The notes: generated by a model from the letters alone, not told the origin. 64,000 nt of DNA from Colwellia sp. 12G3 (GCF_002836775.1 NZ_PJAQ01000005.1:1-64000); one strand, 5' to 3'; positions 10,141 through 20,669 are shown, numbered from the stretch's first letter. Program-made: numbers and translations.

Positions 10141-12039
10141 ATGACACGAAAATTTGGTTGGCATAACCCTCTTTTGCTATTATGCATATACTTTACTGTC
10201 AGTTTCATTACTGTTGTTAATGCGAAAAATTTCGAAGCAAAGCATATAAAATCAGCTTATATGGTTAATTTCTTTAAACATATTACTTGGCCTAATGAGC
10301 GCAATAAAAACAACTATCATTTGGCTATTTATAAGGAGTCTGACTATTTTAACTTCCTTTCTACAGCACTTAAAAATAAAAAAATTAAGAACAAAACAAT
10401 CCTCGTCAGTTATGCTAATAACGTCGACGAACTAAAACGCGCCGATAGCGTATATATTCCGCAGCAATTCAATGATGATCTACATAAAATAGCAAGTGCT
10501 CTACGCGGAACTAATACCTTAATAATCTCAGACAATAGCCAAAATAAGCACGATGTGATGATAAACCTGATGCATCAAGATAACTCGACTGTAATCTCTT
10601 TTGAAGTGAACAAATCGAATATCATTTATGAAAAACTTAGCATGTCAGCAGACTTATTGTTGCTCGGTGGTAGTGAATTAGATATAGCAACACTTTATCG
10701 TGAAACCGAAATGGCAATGCAAAAGACTCGAGAAATAAGTATAGAATTACAAAATAACTTAACAAAGCAGCAACAGCAATTAACTATTTCTAAGCAAGCA
10801 CTTAACAGGTTAAATAGCGAATTATCTCAAAAGGCTAACGCTGCAGAATTACAAAAATCTGAATTAATTCAATTAAAGCTCAATGTGACTAAAAAGCAGC
10901 AGCAATTAGAGCAGCAAAGACTCACTTTAGAGCAAGTAACCGAACAATCAACAAAAACAGAAAGTGAGCTGATTTCTCAACAAATAAAACTAGCTGAGAA
11001 ATCAGCACAAAACCAAGCGATATTAGCTACTGTTGAGCAAAACAAAAAAGTGTTAACGATACAAAAAGGGGAACTAGCTCAACATAGAGCACTGTTAAAA
11101 GACCAAAGTGATGATTTAATGAGTAAAAAACAAATAATCAGTAATCAGAGAACCTACTTGTTTTTGACCACTGTTGTAACAACCATGGCTATACTCGGAA
11201 CATTGCTCATTATCTTCTTTTTTAATAAAAATAAAAAAACGACTAAAAAATTAACAAAAACATTGGCCCATTTAAATGAAGCACAAGAACAGTTAGTTCA
11301 ATCAGAAAAAATGGCGTCTTTAGGTCGGTTGGTGGCGGGCGTAGCTCATGAAATAAATACGCCTTTAAGTATTGCGATAACAGCTAATAGCTTGGTATTA
11401 GATGATACTTTAGAAATTAAAGATAAAATTGAAGGTGCTTCATTAAGTAAAAACAGAATGGATGAGCATATAGATAAAACTGAGCAATCATTAATTATGT
11501 CTGAAAAAGCACTGGAACGTGTTAAAGATTTATTAAGAAACTTTAAATTGGTAGCGGCAGATCAAATAGTCAGTGAACACCGGGAAATAAACTTAGCGAA
11601 ATATAGTGACGAGGTAATGTCGACACTTTCTGTTGAAATGAAAAAGCGTAATATAACCTATAAGCGAAATGGTCTAGATAAAGTACTCATTACAACGATA
11701 CCAGGGGTCTTTTCACAAGTGCTATCTAATCTAGTGATGAATTCACTGGTTCATGGTTTTGATGATGTGCGAGCAGGGGGGATTACAATTACTATACTTG
11801 AGACCGCAAAGCAAAACGTTGAGATCAGTTATCGTGATACGGGTAAAGGTATGGACGAACAGACATTGGAAAATATTTTTGAACCTTTCTTTACCACTAA
11901 AAGAGGTTCGGGAAGTACAGGTTTAGGCATGAATATTGTTTATAACTTAGTTAATCAACAGCTAAAAGGTTTGATTAAAGTGACGTCAGAAGAAGGCGTT
12001 GGCACATCCATAACTATTACCTTACCTCTTGTCATTTAA
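10141..12039 (+). CDS. Sensor histidine kinase with periplasmic YfiR-like (DUF4154) domain and long coiled coil
   Basis: A 632-residue membrane kinase. Domain order: signal/anchor helix (about 10-28); YfiR-like domain (about 31-190) with the typical IKSAYMVNFFKHITWP opening, LIISD at 127-131 and ISFEVN; a Gln-rich coiled coil (about 195-335); a transmembrane helix (about 339-361); then a HisKA dimerisation helix with GRLVAGVAHEINTPLS, phospho-acceptor His 403. The HATPase follows, with SNLVMNSLVHG (N box), DTGKGM (G1) and GSTGLGMNIV (G2). No receiver or output protein is encoded beside it, so its response regulator must lie elsewhere. It follows a TonB-dependent receptor closely, suggesting co-transcription. 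YfiR is known as a periplasmic regulator of the YfiN diguanylate cyclase; fusion to a kinase implies a different output. Confidence 0.88.
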   Translation: MTRKFGWHNPLLLLCIYFTVSFITVVNAKNFEAKHIKSAYMVNFFKHITWPNERNKNNYHLAIYKESDYFNFLSTALKNKKIKNKTILVSYANNVDELKRADSVYIPQQFNDDLHKIASALRGTNTLIISDNSQNKHDVMINLMHQDNSTVISFEVNKSNIIYEKLSMSADLLLLGGSELDIATLYRETEMAMQKTREISIELQNNLTKQQQQLTISKQALNRLNSELSQKANAAELQKSELIQLKLNVTKKQQQLEQQRLTLEQVTEQSTKTESELISQQIKLAEKSAQNQAILATVEQNKKVLTIQKGELAQHRALLKDQSDDLMSKKQIISNQRTYLFLTTVVTTMAILGTLLIIFFFNKNKKTTKKLTKTLAHLNEAQEQLVQSEKMASLGRLVAGVAHEINTPLSIAITANSLVLDDTLEIKDKIEGASLSKNRMDEHIDKTEQSLIMSEKALERVKDLLRNFKLVAADQIVSEHREINLAKYSDEVMSTLSVEMKKRNITYKRNGLDKVLITTIPGVFSQVLSNLVMNSLVHGFDDVRAGGITITILETAKQNVEISYRDTGKGMDEQTLENIFEPFFTTKRGSGSTGLGMNIVYNLVNQQLKGLIKVTSEEGVGTSITITLPLVI

Positions 12040-12209
12040 CCGTAAGTGATTTAGATAACGTCATTATGAGCATGCTCACAATACTTTAAGCTTTAATAGT
12101 AAGAAAATTAGTATTAACTATTTGATCTTTTCGCATATTTTTAGGATCATGTTAAGGTGAGTTAGCTACAAAAAAGTCAATGAAACAATACTATAATAAG
12201 ACACATACT

Positions 12210-13883
12210 ATGAAAAAAATTAAATTTATTAGTACCTTTTCTATGCTGCTAATCAGCTCCCAACTTATGGCCCAAACAACGTTGATAACGAATGTTAATG
12301 GCTATACTATCATCGATAAATCGCTAAAACAGTTTTCTGCCATTTCATTTACTAATGACACGATAAATAAAGTTTACCTGCTAGGTGATGTGGTTGAAAC
12401 GCCTAATGATGCGATTGTGATTAATGGCCAAGGTCATACTATGTTACCGGGGTTAATTGATGCACATGGTCATGTCCTTGGGTATGGACACAGCTTACTG
12501 CAAGTGGATTTGGTCAATACTACTTCAGAGAATGATGCTGTTAATCGGGCGATATCCTATGCCAAGGAGAATCCCTCATTGAGTTGGATACTTGGTCGTG
12601 GTTGGAATCAGGTGCAATGGTCTAATAATGCTTATCCAAATGCTAAAAGCCTAGATGAAGCGTTCCCTAATAAGCCTGTATGGCTAAGACGAGTGGATGG
12701 CCATGCTGGCTGGGCAAATTCTAAAGCGATGGCGTTGGCGGGAATTACTTCAGCAAGCAAGGCGCCTGCGGGAGGGGAAATAATAAAAGATAAAAATGGC
12801 CAGCCTACGGGTGTTTTTATTGATAATGCAATGGACTTAATCATTGAGAGTATAACTCAACCTTCACTTGCAGAAGATAAAGTCGCTTTAACAAAGGCCA
12901 TGAAGTCATTGGCAAGTTTAGGTTTAACCAGTGTACATGATGCAGGTATAGACCAAAAAAATATTGGTTTATATAAAATGCTTGCTCGTGAAGGCAATAT
13001 GGCTATTCGTATTAATGGTATGTTGTATTTACCGAGTAAGAACTGGCAACAACAATTGCAGCAGGGGCCTTATAAAACTGAAGATGATATGTTCGTTCTT
13101 CACAGTGTCAAAATTCAAGCTGATGGCGCATTAGGCAGTAGAGGTGCATCATTAATTAGTGATTACAGCGATCATTCGGGCCACAAAGGCTTGTTATTGC
13201 ATGATAATAAAACGCTAAAGCACTATATTGATTTTGCTATGGATGCAGGCTTTCAAGTGAATACTCATGCCATTGGCGATAATGCTAATAAATTGATTTT
13301 AGATCTTTATCAACAAGCAATACAAAAGAGTGATACTAAAAAATTACGTCATAGAATAGAGCATGCTCAAGTGCTGCGTTTAGAAGATATTCCTCGATTT
13401 TCATCGCTAAATATCATTGCTTCAATGCAAGCCACACATGCCACGAGTGATAAAAATATGGCGGTTTCTCGTCTGGGCACAGCACGTATTTTAGGTGCTT
13501 ATGCTTGGCGAAAATTGCTAGATAGTAATGCTGTTATTGCCGCTGGCTCTGATTTTCCGGTAGAATCACCCAACCCATTTTATGGTTTACATGCATCAAT
13601 TACCCGACAAGATCATAAAGATTTACCCCTTGGTGGCTGGTATGCAGACCAGAAAATGACGCCTCTTGAAGCCTTGAGGAGTTTTACACTTGATGCAGCT
13701 TATGCTGGCCATCAAGAAAAAATTATAGGCAGCTTAGAGGCAGGTAAAAAGGCGGACTTCATTCTTCTGGCGGATGACATATTTACTATGGCGGAAAGTA
13801 AAGTTTGGCAAGGAAAGGTATTACAAACTTGGGTAGCAGGTAAAAAAGTTTTCTCTGCTATTGATGTTTCATCAACTAAATAA
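12210..13883 (+). CDS. Exported amidohydrolase, YtcJ-like (Amidohydro_3)
   Basis: A metal-dependent hydrolase of the amidohydrolase superfamily, probably periplasmic. The start given here (ATGAAAAAAATT) puts a good signal peptide, with cleavage after LMA, at the N terminus; an ATG 30 bp upstream (12180) is also in frame. Metal and catalytic motifs of the YtcJ-like group are present in order: DAHGH, then KIQADGALGSRGA (the bridging Lys position), NTHAIGDNAN, HRIEHAQ and GSDFPVE. The GKKADFILL segment near the end is the returning beta-sandwich part. Substrates in this group are poorly known, so no specific reaction is assigned. It stands alone before a bidirectional terminator shared with asnB. 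Confidence 0.88.
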   Translation: MKKIKFISTFSMLLISSQLMAQTTLITNVNGYTIIDKSLKQFSAISFTNDTINKVYLLGDVVETPNDAIVINGQGHTMLPGLIDAHGHVLGYGHSLLQVDLVNTTSENDAVNRAISYAKENPSLSWILGRGWNQVQWSNNAYPNAKSLDEAFPNKPVWLRRVDGHAGWANSKAMALAGITSASKAPAGGEIIKDKNGQPTGVFIDNAMDLIIESITQPSLAEDKVALTKAMKSLASLGLTSVHDAGIDQKNIGLYKMLAREGNMAIRINGMLYLPSKNWQQQLQQGPYKTEDDMFVLHSVKIQADGALGSRGASLISDYSDHSGHKGLLLHDNKTLKHYIDFAMDAGFQVNTHAIGDNANKLILDLYQQAIQKSDTKKLRHRIEHAQVLRLEDIPRFSSLNIIASMQATHATSDKNMAVSRLGTARILGAYAWRKLLDSNAVIAAGSDFPVESPNPFYGLHASITRQDHKDLPLGGWYADQKMTPLEALRSFTLDAAYAGHQEKIIGSLEAGKKADFILLADDIFTMAESKVWQGKVLQTWVAGKKVFSAIDVSSTK

Positions 13884-13965
13884 GTGAGCTACAAAGAGTA
13901 GGGCGTAATAAAATACGCTTGCAATGGCGCCATTAAAATCCTTCAAGACTCCATACTCAGGTATT

Positions 13966-14001
13966 AAAAAAGCCGATAATACGTATTATCGGCTTTTTTT
14001 T
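13966..14001. terminator. Bidirectional intrinsic terminator
   Basis: A perfect palindrome, AAAAAAGCCGATAATAC followed by its reverse complement, with A and T tracts on the two sides. It lies between the convergent amidohydrolase and asnB genes and can serve both. Confidence 0.92.
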
Positions 14002-14037
14002 GTTACTGTAAGTTAGTTATTTTCTTACACGCTTGAA

Positions 14038-15702
14038 CTAGTAACTTTCGTTATGAACGCTCAGTACAGCACGACCCGATGGATCGGCGTTGTTTTGAAA
14101 GCTCTCATCCCAAGCAAGCGCTTCTTCTGTACTACAAGCAACTGACTTGCCGCCTATGACACAGTCGGCAGCAGACGCTAACGGGAATCTTTCTTCGAAG
14201 ACACAACGATAGAAATATGCTTCTTTACTATCTGGTGTATTTACCGGAAATCTAAAGCTAGCACTTTCAAGTTGTTGATCAGTTACTTGTGAATTAACAT
14301 AAACTTTTAAGCCGTCAATCCATGAATAACCAACACCATCAGAAAACTGCTCTTTTTGACGCCATAATATTTCTTTAGGTAAATAACCTTCAAAAGATTC
14401 GCGTAAAATTGCTTTTTCCATTTTGCCGTTGCCACACATTTTATCTTGAGGATTGATGCGCATAGCAACATCCATAAAGTTTTTATCTAAAAATGGCACT
14501 CTAGCTTCAATGCCCCAAGCAGACATAGACTTGTTAGCACGTAAACAATCAAATTTATGAAGTCGATCTAACTTACGATTTAATTCTTCATGAAACTCTT
14601 GGGCATTAGGCGCTTTGTGGAAGTATAAATAGCCACCAAATATTTCATCAGCACCTTCACCAGACAGGACCATTTTAATACCCATCGCTTTAATTTTACG
14701 TGCCATTAAATACATTGGCGTTGAAGCGCGGATAGTTGTTACATCGTAGGTTTCTAAATGGTAAATAACTTCTTTAAGCGCATCGATACCTTCTTGCTCA
14801 GTGAAGACAATACTATGGTGGATAGTACCAATACTGTCAGCGACGGTTTGGGCCGCAATTAAATCAGGAGCACCTTCAAGACCACAAGCAAATGAGTGTA
14901 CTTTTGGCCACCATGCTTCTGCTAAATCGTTATCTTCAATTCTACGAGCAGCAAATTTTTGTGTAATAGCCGAAATTAATGAAGAATCTAAACCACCGGA
15001 TAATAATACACCGTATGGTACATCGGTCATTAAATGACTTTTTACCGACTCTTCTAACGCTTCACGAATTTTAGTGGTACTAGTGGTATTGTCTTTAATG
15101 GCAGCATAATCTTGCCAATTGCGCTTATAATATTGCTGCAACTCGCCAACACGACTATCTAAAATATGCCCAGGAGGAAATTCAGACACTGTTTTACAAA
15201 TAGGCATCAGTGCTTTCATTTCTGAAGCCACATAAAAATTACCATCACTATCATAACCAGTATATAAAGGAATAATACCAATATGATCGCGGGCAATTAA
15301 ATAGCTATTGTCGGTGGCGTTATATAAGCAAAAGGCAAACATACCTTGAAGCTTATCAACAAATTCGACACCAAATTCTTCATATAAAGGTAAGATAACT
15401 TCACAATCTGACGCGGTTTGAAAAGCATAATCAACGTTTAAGTTACTGGCTAAAGCTTTATGGTTATAAATTTCACCATTAACAGCGAGTACATTGCTTT
15501 TATCACCATTGTATAATGGTTGAGCGCCATGCTCAGTATCAACAATAGATAAGCGTTCATGTACTAATATTGCATTATCGTTGTGATAAATTCCTGACCA
15601 ATCAGGACCGCGGTGACGTAATAGACGAGAATATTCTAATGCTTTAGGACGAAGTGCATCTGCACCTGTTTTTATATCTAATATACCAAAGATCGAACAC
15701 AT
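14038..15702 (-). CDS. asnB: Asparagine synthetase B, glutamine-hydrolysing
   Basis: Makes asparagine from aspartate, glutamine and ATP in the cytoplasm. The 554-residue length equals that of enterobacterial AsnB. The N-terminal class II glutaminase domain begins MCSIFGILD, so Cys2 becomes the nucleophile after Met removal; LRHRGPDWSG and AVNGEIYNH are further glutaminase motifs. The synthetase domain has the PP-loop LLSGGLDSS near residue 232, and GEGADEIFGGY near residue 348. The C-terminal GIEARVPFLD is also diagnostic. It is single and convergent with the amidohydrolase. Confidence 0.97.
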   Translation of the reverse strand: MCSIFGILDIKTGADALRPKALEYSRLLRHRGPDWSGIYHNDNAILVHERLSIVDTEHGAQPLYNGDKSNVLAVNGEIYNHKALASNLNVDYAFQTASDCEVILPLYEEFGVEFVDKLQGMFAFCLYNATDNSYLIARDHIGIIPLYTGYDSDGNFYVASEMKALMPICKTVSEFPPGHILDSRVGELQQYYKRNWQDYAAIKDNTTSTTKIREALEESVKSHLMTDVPYGVLLSGGLDSSLISAITQKFAARRIEDNDLAEAWWPKVHSFACGLEGAPDLIAAQTVADSIGTIHHSIVFTEQEGIDALKEVIYHLETYDVTTIRASTPMYLMARKIKAMGIKMVLSGEGADEIFGGYLYFHKAPNAQEFHEELNRKLDRLHKFDCLRANKSMSAWGIEARVPFLDKNFMDVAMRINPQDKMCGNGKMEKAILRESFEGYLPKEILWRQKEQFSDGVGYSWIDGLKVYVNSQVTDQQLESASFRFPVNTPDSKEAYFYRCVFEERFPLASAADCVIGGKSVACSTEEALAWDESFQNNADPSGRAVLSVHNESY

Positions 15703-16131
15703 TGAAGCGCTACTCCTTTAATTATTGTTTGAATCGAATTGTGGACTGAATACGAACATTATTGTTAATCAGTAAGGTAGAATAACTATTCAGCTTACAT
15801 ACAGTGACATGTTATCGAAATAAATCAATACCTATAAGTGAAAAAATTATAATAAAAGATATAAGGGCCGATGACTTCAATGAACTTGATATAACTAGTA
15901 GCCATGAGATACGTTAACAAAGAAATACATAGTTACGATTTCTTCAGCGGCTCTTCATTTATGTTGTACTCGAAAAATAATAATAAATCTCTTGTGCATG
16001 AAATTAAAATGACTGGTGAGTGGACATAGATAAAATCGGTTATTGCTAATAACTAGTAAGAAAATACACTGTTCTTTTATAAATAGTTGAAGGGCAAGGG
16101 AGGCACGCAGATTATTCGTAAAGTAAACGAG
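15703..16131. other. Intergenic region between asnB and hybrid kinase
   Basis: About 430 bp with no convincing gene. It should hold the asnB promoter on the minus strand and the 3' end of the hybrid kinase transcript. A 41-codon open frame on the plus strand (15904-16029, beginning MRYVNKEIHSYDFF) has an ATG and a stop but no ribosome site and no recognisable family, so it is not called as a gene. Confidence 0.5.
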
Positions 16132-18399
16132 TTACATTAAGTGTTTTGTTAATAACTGATAAAAAGCATGTTGATCTATTGGTTTACCTAAATGAGCATT
16201 AAATCCTGTTTCTAGGTAATGCTCAACTTCAGTTTTCATTACATTGGCGGTAACCGCAATAATAATTATATCGCTCGATTTCTCTCTTATTTTTTGACAA
16301 GCGCTAACGCCATCAAGTTCTGGCATTTGAATATCCATTAAAATTAAATCAGGTTTATAAGCCTCATATTGCTCAATCGCTTGAATACCATTTTCAGCTA
16401 ATAAAATTGTCGATTGCGTTAACAGCAACATTTTTTTTAAGATGATCTGATTAATTCGATTATCTTCTGCAATTAGAATAACTTTATCTGATAAATCTGG
16501 CGGGATGATTTTACTTTCTTTATCTGCTTTGAATAGAGGCTGTTTTTCAACTTGAACCATAGGTAAATCGACCACAAAGCTTGTCCCTATATTGATTTCA
16601 CTACTGACATTTATTTTTCCTGCCATTAAATCAATCAAGTTCTTAGATATAGACATACCTAAGCCTGTGCCACCATATTTTCGCGTTATCGATGAGTCTG
16701 CTTGAGTAAATTGCTCAAACAATTCAGCTACAGCTTCTTTATTCATACCAATGCCGGTATCTGTAATGGTAAAGCGTATTCCTTTGATCGCTGGATTAAG
16801 GTCTACTGCCAATATGACAACGCCTTTTTCAGTAAATTTGACCGCGTTAAATAAAATATTAACCAGTATTTGTTTAGTTCGAACGGGATCGCCTAACCAG
16901 TAGTGCATGAATTTAGGTGCAATTGACAACTGAAACTTCACGCCCTTTTTATTTGCCAAACGTGAAAAATCAGATTTGATTTCATTAATGATTTCAACAA
17001 GATTATATTCACAATGTTCAATATGTAATTTACCCGCTTCTATTTTCGAAAAGTCTAAAATATCATTAATGATGGTTAGTAGTTTTTTGGTGGATGAAAA
17101 CGCATTAGACACTAACTCAACACTATTGGCAGAAAGTTTTTCATTTTTAAGTAACTGTAACGAACCATAAATACCATTCATTGGCGTTCTCACTTCATGG
17201 CTCATATTGGCAACAAAAAGACTTTTGGCTTTGTTAGCGTCATCCGCTTTTTCTTTTGCATGCTCGAGCAATACATACTGCTCGTTAATTAAAGTGATTT
17301 TGTCGCTTAAGCTTTGATTGGCGGATTGCAGAGCCAATGTTTTTATTTGTACTCGACGACGCAGTTGATGATTAAAGCCAATAGTAATCATCAATAACAA
17401 AAGGCTCATTGCTGTGCCTATCAATAAATATCGAGTACTTAAAAAAGGCTCTTTATTGATATAATCTTCGAGTAATAAGCCATCTAACGAACTCTCGTGA
17501 TCAACCAGATTTAATTCTCGATAAACATCAGCAATACGTAAAAATCTATTTTTGTAGATCGTTCCAATAGGCACTACTTCAGAATGAACTAACGGCTTGG
17601 TTTTTTTTGCTTGAAAGAGTAATAGTGATTTATCGCTGGTTGAACGGTATTTATTAATAATTAAATCAACCATTTCCTCTTGATGATTTAATGCATAGAC
17701 CCAGCCCTTAATACTCGCTTCAACAAAGGCTTGTGCGCGTTCCGGTGTAGATTCGACATAATGTTGAGTGGTGAAAATCATATCGCCATAAAAATCTAAG
17801 CCATAATTTCTCGGGTCAATAATGGTTATGGGTATATTTTTTTGTTGATATAAACCAGGTTGATCTGTGATGTAAGCAGAAAACGCGTCAACATCGCCAT
17901 CTATCAATATTTCATCATTAAAATTGAAAGGCACATACTGATATTGACTTTTTTTTATATTCAGCGCTGAAAACATTCCCGTTATCGTCGCACTGTCTAG
18001 GCCATCTTGATAAGAAACTCGTTTTCCTATTAAATCCTCAGGGCTACGAATTCCCGATTCAGCTAATGCTATTAGTACCAATGGACTATGTTGATAAATG
18101 GCAGATAACACAACCACAGGCTTACCGTTCATACGCTGTAATACAATACTTGAATCAGTAATACCAAACGTTGCTCGTTCTGCGAGTACATCATCAATAG
18201 GACTTGTTTTTATATCCCTTTGTTTTATTTCAACATCAAAACCAGCATCTTGATAATACCCCTGATTCTTTGCCGCATAGTAGCCTGCAAATTGAAAGGA
18301 ATGCATCCATTTAAGTTGTAAAACAACTTTTTCATTTGCAAGTACACTCTGACTTACACTAAAAAGTATAAGACCGATGAAAAGTAGATATTTATTGAT
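16132..18399 (-). CDS. Hybrid histidine kinase with SsuA/THI5-like periplasmic sensor; start codon apparently ATC
   Basis: Domain order: signal peptide, NMT1/SsuA-like substrate-binding domain, transmembrane helix, coiled coil, HisKA, HATPase, receiver. The kinase H box is [10 protein letters not shown], with NTG-type motifs DTGIGM and [11 protein letters not shown]. The C-terminal receiver has the phospho-acceptor Asp in [13 protein letters not shown] and the conserved Lys in LGKPID. The first ATG is at 18306, but starting there deletes the export signal and the first strand of the binding domain. The same frame continues upstream to 18399 and encodes [19 protein letters not shown] then [12 protein letters not shown], a textbook signal peptide and family opening. 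The codon in the start position is ATC, with AAGAGA five bases before it, and no ATG, GTG or TTG occurs in this extension. Either ATC is used, the start has mutated, or the base is an error. Full length would be 755 residues. Confidence 0.82.
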   Translation of the reverse strand: MNKYLLFIGLILFSVSQSVLANEKVVLQLKWMHSFQFAGYYAAKNQGYYQDAGFDVEIKQRDIKTSPIDDVLAERATFGITDSSIVLQRMNGKPVVVLSAIYQHSPLVLIALAESGIRSPEDLIGKRVSYQDGLDSATITGMFSALNIKKSQYQYVPFNFNDEILIDGDVDAFSAYITDQPGLYQQKNIPITIIDPRNYGLDFYGDMIFTTQHYVESTPERAQAFVEASIKGWVYALNHQEEMVDLIINKYRSTSDKSLLLFQAKKTKPLVHSEVVPIGTIYKNRFLRIADVYRELNLVDHESSLDGLLLEDYINKEPFLSTRYLLIGTAMSLLLLMITIGFNHQLRRRVQIKTLALQSANQSLSDKITLINEQYVLLEHAKEKADDANKAKSLFVANMSHEVRTPMNGIYGSLQLLKNEKLSANSVELVSNAFSSTKKLLTIINDILDFSKIEAGKLHIEHCEYNLVEIINEIKSDFSRLANKKGVKFQLSIAPKFMHYWLGDPVRTKQILVNILFNAVKFTEKGVVILAVDLNPAIKGIRFTITDTGIGMNKEAVAELFEQFTQADSSITRKYGGTGLGMSISKNLIDLMAGKINVSSEINIGTSFVVDLPMVQVEKQPLFKADKESKIIPPDLSDKVILIAEDNRINQIILKKMLLLTQSTILLAENGIQAIEQYEAYKPDLILMDIQMPELDGVSACQKIREKSSDIIIIAVTANVMKTEVEHYLETGFNAHLGKPIDQHAFYQLLTKHLM

Positions 18400-18567
18400 G
18401 GTGTTCTCTTGTTAAGAATAAAGTAACTCTTTAATTGTATGACAAAAAATAGCTATTGCAAGAAATAAGCAAACACAAGAAAGAGTCGACTTTACCGGTA
18501 AAAGATGAATCTTAGAGTTAAGTTCAGCTGAATAAAATGCTAGGTGTAGTATTAAAAGCCTACGTGT

Positions 18568-19170
18568 TTAAAATATCTTATCTAATACTGCTTTCGCTTG
18601 ACGAATTTTGGTAAACGTTTCAGCACATCCGCCTTTATCAGGATGGTGCTGTTGAGCGAGACGAAGGTATTGAGCTTTAATCATTTTTGCATCAGCATGA
18701 GTCGGAAGATTTAAAGTATCAAGTGCCTCTTTTTTGTTATCTTGCGCGATATATTTTTGCCAAAATGATTTCAGCATGTCATTTATTTCATCTTCTTGCG
18801 TTTCAAAATAGTACTTTGAATTTAAGTAATAACTTTCGAGTGGGTCAGTTGTTTCAAGAGCTTTTTGTGACGCTTCGTGGACAGCTATCGGATTATGTAA
18901 CGTTATTTTTTGTATATGCACCGATTGAATGATAAGTGTGAATTTTTGCGAGTGTTGATATTGTTTTTTTAAATGATAGAGCGCGTGCATACAAAGAAAG
19001 TGCGCACTAAATAAATCTTTGGGGTGAGCTAATGAAAAATCGTCAAAAGGCGGGATTTTTTTGTCTTGTAAGTTTTTGATTATTTTGTATTCATTGCTTA
19101 GCGATAAACAATTCAAGAATTGATCAATTTCATGCATTATGGGAATTAAATAAGGATTGAAAGTCTGCAT
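18568..19170 (-). CDS. C-terminal J-domain (DnaJ-like) protein
   Basis: A 200-residue soluble protein with a J domain at its C terminus (about residues 148-200). It reads DTLNLPTHADAKMIKAQYLR and then contains the HPD tripeptide in LAQQHHPDKGG, needed to stimulate an Hsp70 ATPase. The first 145 residues do not match a domain I recognise; they are mixed helical with many aromatic and charged residues. Similar short proteins with the J domain at the end occur in marine Gammaproteobacteria and are presumed co-chaperones for DnaK; the client is unknown. It stands alone, with no signal peptide. Confidence 0.8.
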   Translation of the reverse strand: MQTFNPYLIPIMHEIDQFLNCLSLSNEYKIIKNLQDKKIPPFDDFSLAHPKDLFSAHFLCMHALYHLKKQYQHSQKFTLIIQSVHIQKITLHNPIAVHEASQKALETTDPLESYYLNSKYYFETQEDEINDMLKSFWQKYIAQDNKKEALDTLNLPTHADAKMIKAQYLRLAQQHHPDKGGCAETFTKIRQAKAVLDKIF

Positions 19171-19789
19171 TGTAGATCTCAGTCATTAATGTTGGTGGTA
19201 TAGTACATAATTATCTGGTCTGCTGGCGAGCATACCAGCATTGTGGTAATTAATCTTAATTTAGCTTCGCTTTAAAAGTAGGAATAGCAGCTTTACCTAC
19301 TACAGAAAACCAATATACCAACAAGACAGTTAATAAATAACCTATTGGCTTCAAGGCGTTGCTAAAATACGAAATACTCTAGTGTGCATATTAGATAACC
19401 TGAACTTCGGATAAGCGAATTTGCCCAATAACGCTATTTAAGCGCCTATCAGCGTTATTTTTACTCCCAATAACCAGTTATTGGTTTGTAAAAATATCTT
19501 AATAGACACTTAAATTTCGTCACTGGAACTTTAAGTTAATTTGTTCACCTAACTTCAATAAGTTACAAAACTCTTATCCAAACCTCAGGTTAGATAAGTA
19601 TTTATAGCGCAATTAAGTTAGTTGATTCACTTTAGCTCGATGGATAGGCTGCGTGGTTTATTGGTTAGTGATGTAAGGAATTTAAGCTGACGTTTTAAGG
19701 TAATAAAAGTAAATAACCACTATATATTTTTATTAAATTTAATTACTATCGTTGTTATATACGACTTATAGCTTTACTAAATATTAGGA
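19171..19789. other. Long intergenic region containing an inverted-repeat element
   Basis: About 620 bp without a gene. It contains the 203-bp inverted-repeat element at 19393-19595 and the presumed promoter of the solute-binding protein gene near its right end. The remainder is AT-rich and shows nothing else recognisable. Confidence 0.6.
19393..19595. repeat. 203-bp element with imperfect terminal inverted repeats (MITE-like or IS remnant)
   Basis: Left end 19393-19415 and right end 19573-19595 are inverted copies matching at 18 of 23 positions (core TAACCTGA, then GGATAAG). Inside are two further inverted pairs: AATAACGCT with AGCGTTATT, and CCAATAAC with GTTATTGG. It encodes nothing. The structure resembles a small non-autonomous transposable element; no family name can be given from sequence alone. 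Confidence 0.55.
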
Positions 19790-20533
19790 ATGACAATTAA
19801 ATTACTCAAATATAGTGTGATTTTTATTATTGGGTTAATGTGTAGCAAAGCTATCGGCAAAGAAATAGTCATGGCCTTTAGCCAAGATATCCCACCTTAT
19901 ATTATTGAAAAAAATAATACCGGGATTGAAATTGACATCATCTCTTCTGCTCTAGCCTATAAGGGACATACACTAAAGCCTTTATATTATCCTTTAGGCA
20001 GAGTTCCTCTCGCTTATGTTCAGAATCTCGTTGATGCTGCAATGGGCGATATGGGGGTAGAGTTAAAGGGGGCTTTTTACGGTAATCCTGCTGTAATCTA
20101 TGACAACGTCTTTATTACCCTCAAAAGTAGAAAGATTGTGATAAATAAACCGAGTGATTTAAACCCACTACTCGTGGCATCTTTTCAAGGTGCTGAAAAA
20201 CGCTATGCACATTGGTTAGAAAAAGTAGTAAATGAAAAAAGATTTTTTGGGGTCAGTGATCAATTAAAACAAGTTAAATTACTCCATCTAGGACGATTTG
20301 ATGTCGTGCTTTGCGATCGCTATATTTTCAAATACTTTGTTAATCAAATAAAGCTAATCGATAAATTAGAAATTAGTGCTGTTGAGGAACACCCATTTAT
20401 CACTGTTGATCCAATGAATTATCGTCCTGTATTTAGAGATAAAAAAATACGTGACGACTTTAATCTAGGTTTGAGTTACTTGAAAGAAAGTGGAGCATTC
20501 CAAAAGATTTATGATAAGTATTTGAACTTGTAA
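19790..20533 (+). CDS. Periplasmic solute-binding protein, family 3-like (PBPb)
   Basis: A 247-residue protein resembling extracellular solute-binding proteins of family 3. A signal peptide (about residues 1-23, ending SKAIGKE) is followed by AFSQDIPPYIIEKNNTGIEIDII, the usual first lobe opening with the ligand-contact region, and it ends with the typical LKESGAFQKIYDKYL helix. There are no ABC permease or ATPase genes beside it. In Alteromonadales many such isolated proteins exist, and whether they transport or sense is unknown. The start has AGGA immediately adjacent, which is too close for ideal spacing, but this start is the one that yields a complete signal peptide. Confidence 0.8.
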   Translation: MTIKLLKYSVIFIIGLMCSKAIGKEIVMAFSQDIPPYIIEKNNTGIEIDIISSALAYKGHTLKPLYYPLGRVPLAYVQNLVDAAMGDMGVELKGAFYGNPAVIYDNVFITLKSRKIVINKPSDLNPLLVASFQGAEKRYAHWLEKVVNEKRFFGVSDQLKQVKLLHLGRFDVVLCDRYIFKYFVNQIKLIDKLEISAVEEHPFITVDPMNYRPVFRDKKIRDDFNLGLSYLKESGAFQKIYDKYLNL

Positions 20534-20669
20534 ATTGCGCCAGTTAGCACCATTAGTAACGACAAAAAATCACTAAAGATAAGTGTTCCTAGGTATATTT
20601 ACCTCTTAATTGTTTATTCCCCCAAGGTTATTAGTACCTAGAGGGAACAAGCATTACTTTTAGATTGTA

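Noticed and set aside
15904..16029. 41-codon open frame MRYVNKEIHSYDFF...
   Set aside because: No ribosome site, no recognisable family, AT-rich intergenic setting; chance is likely.
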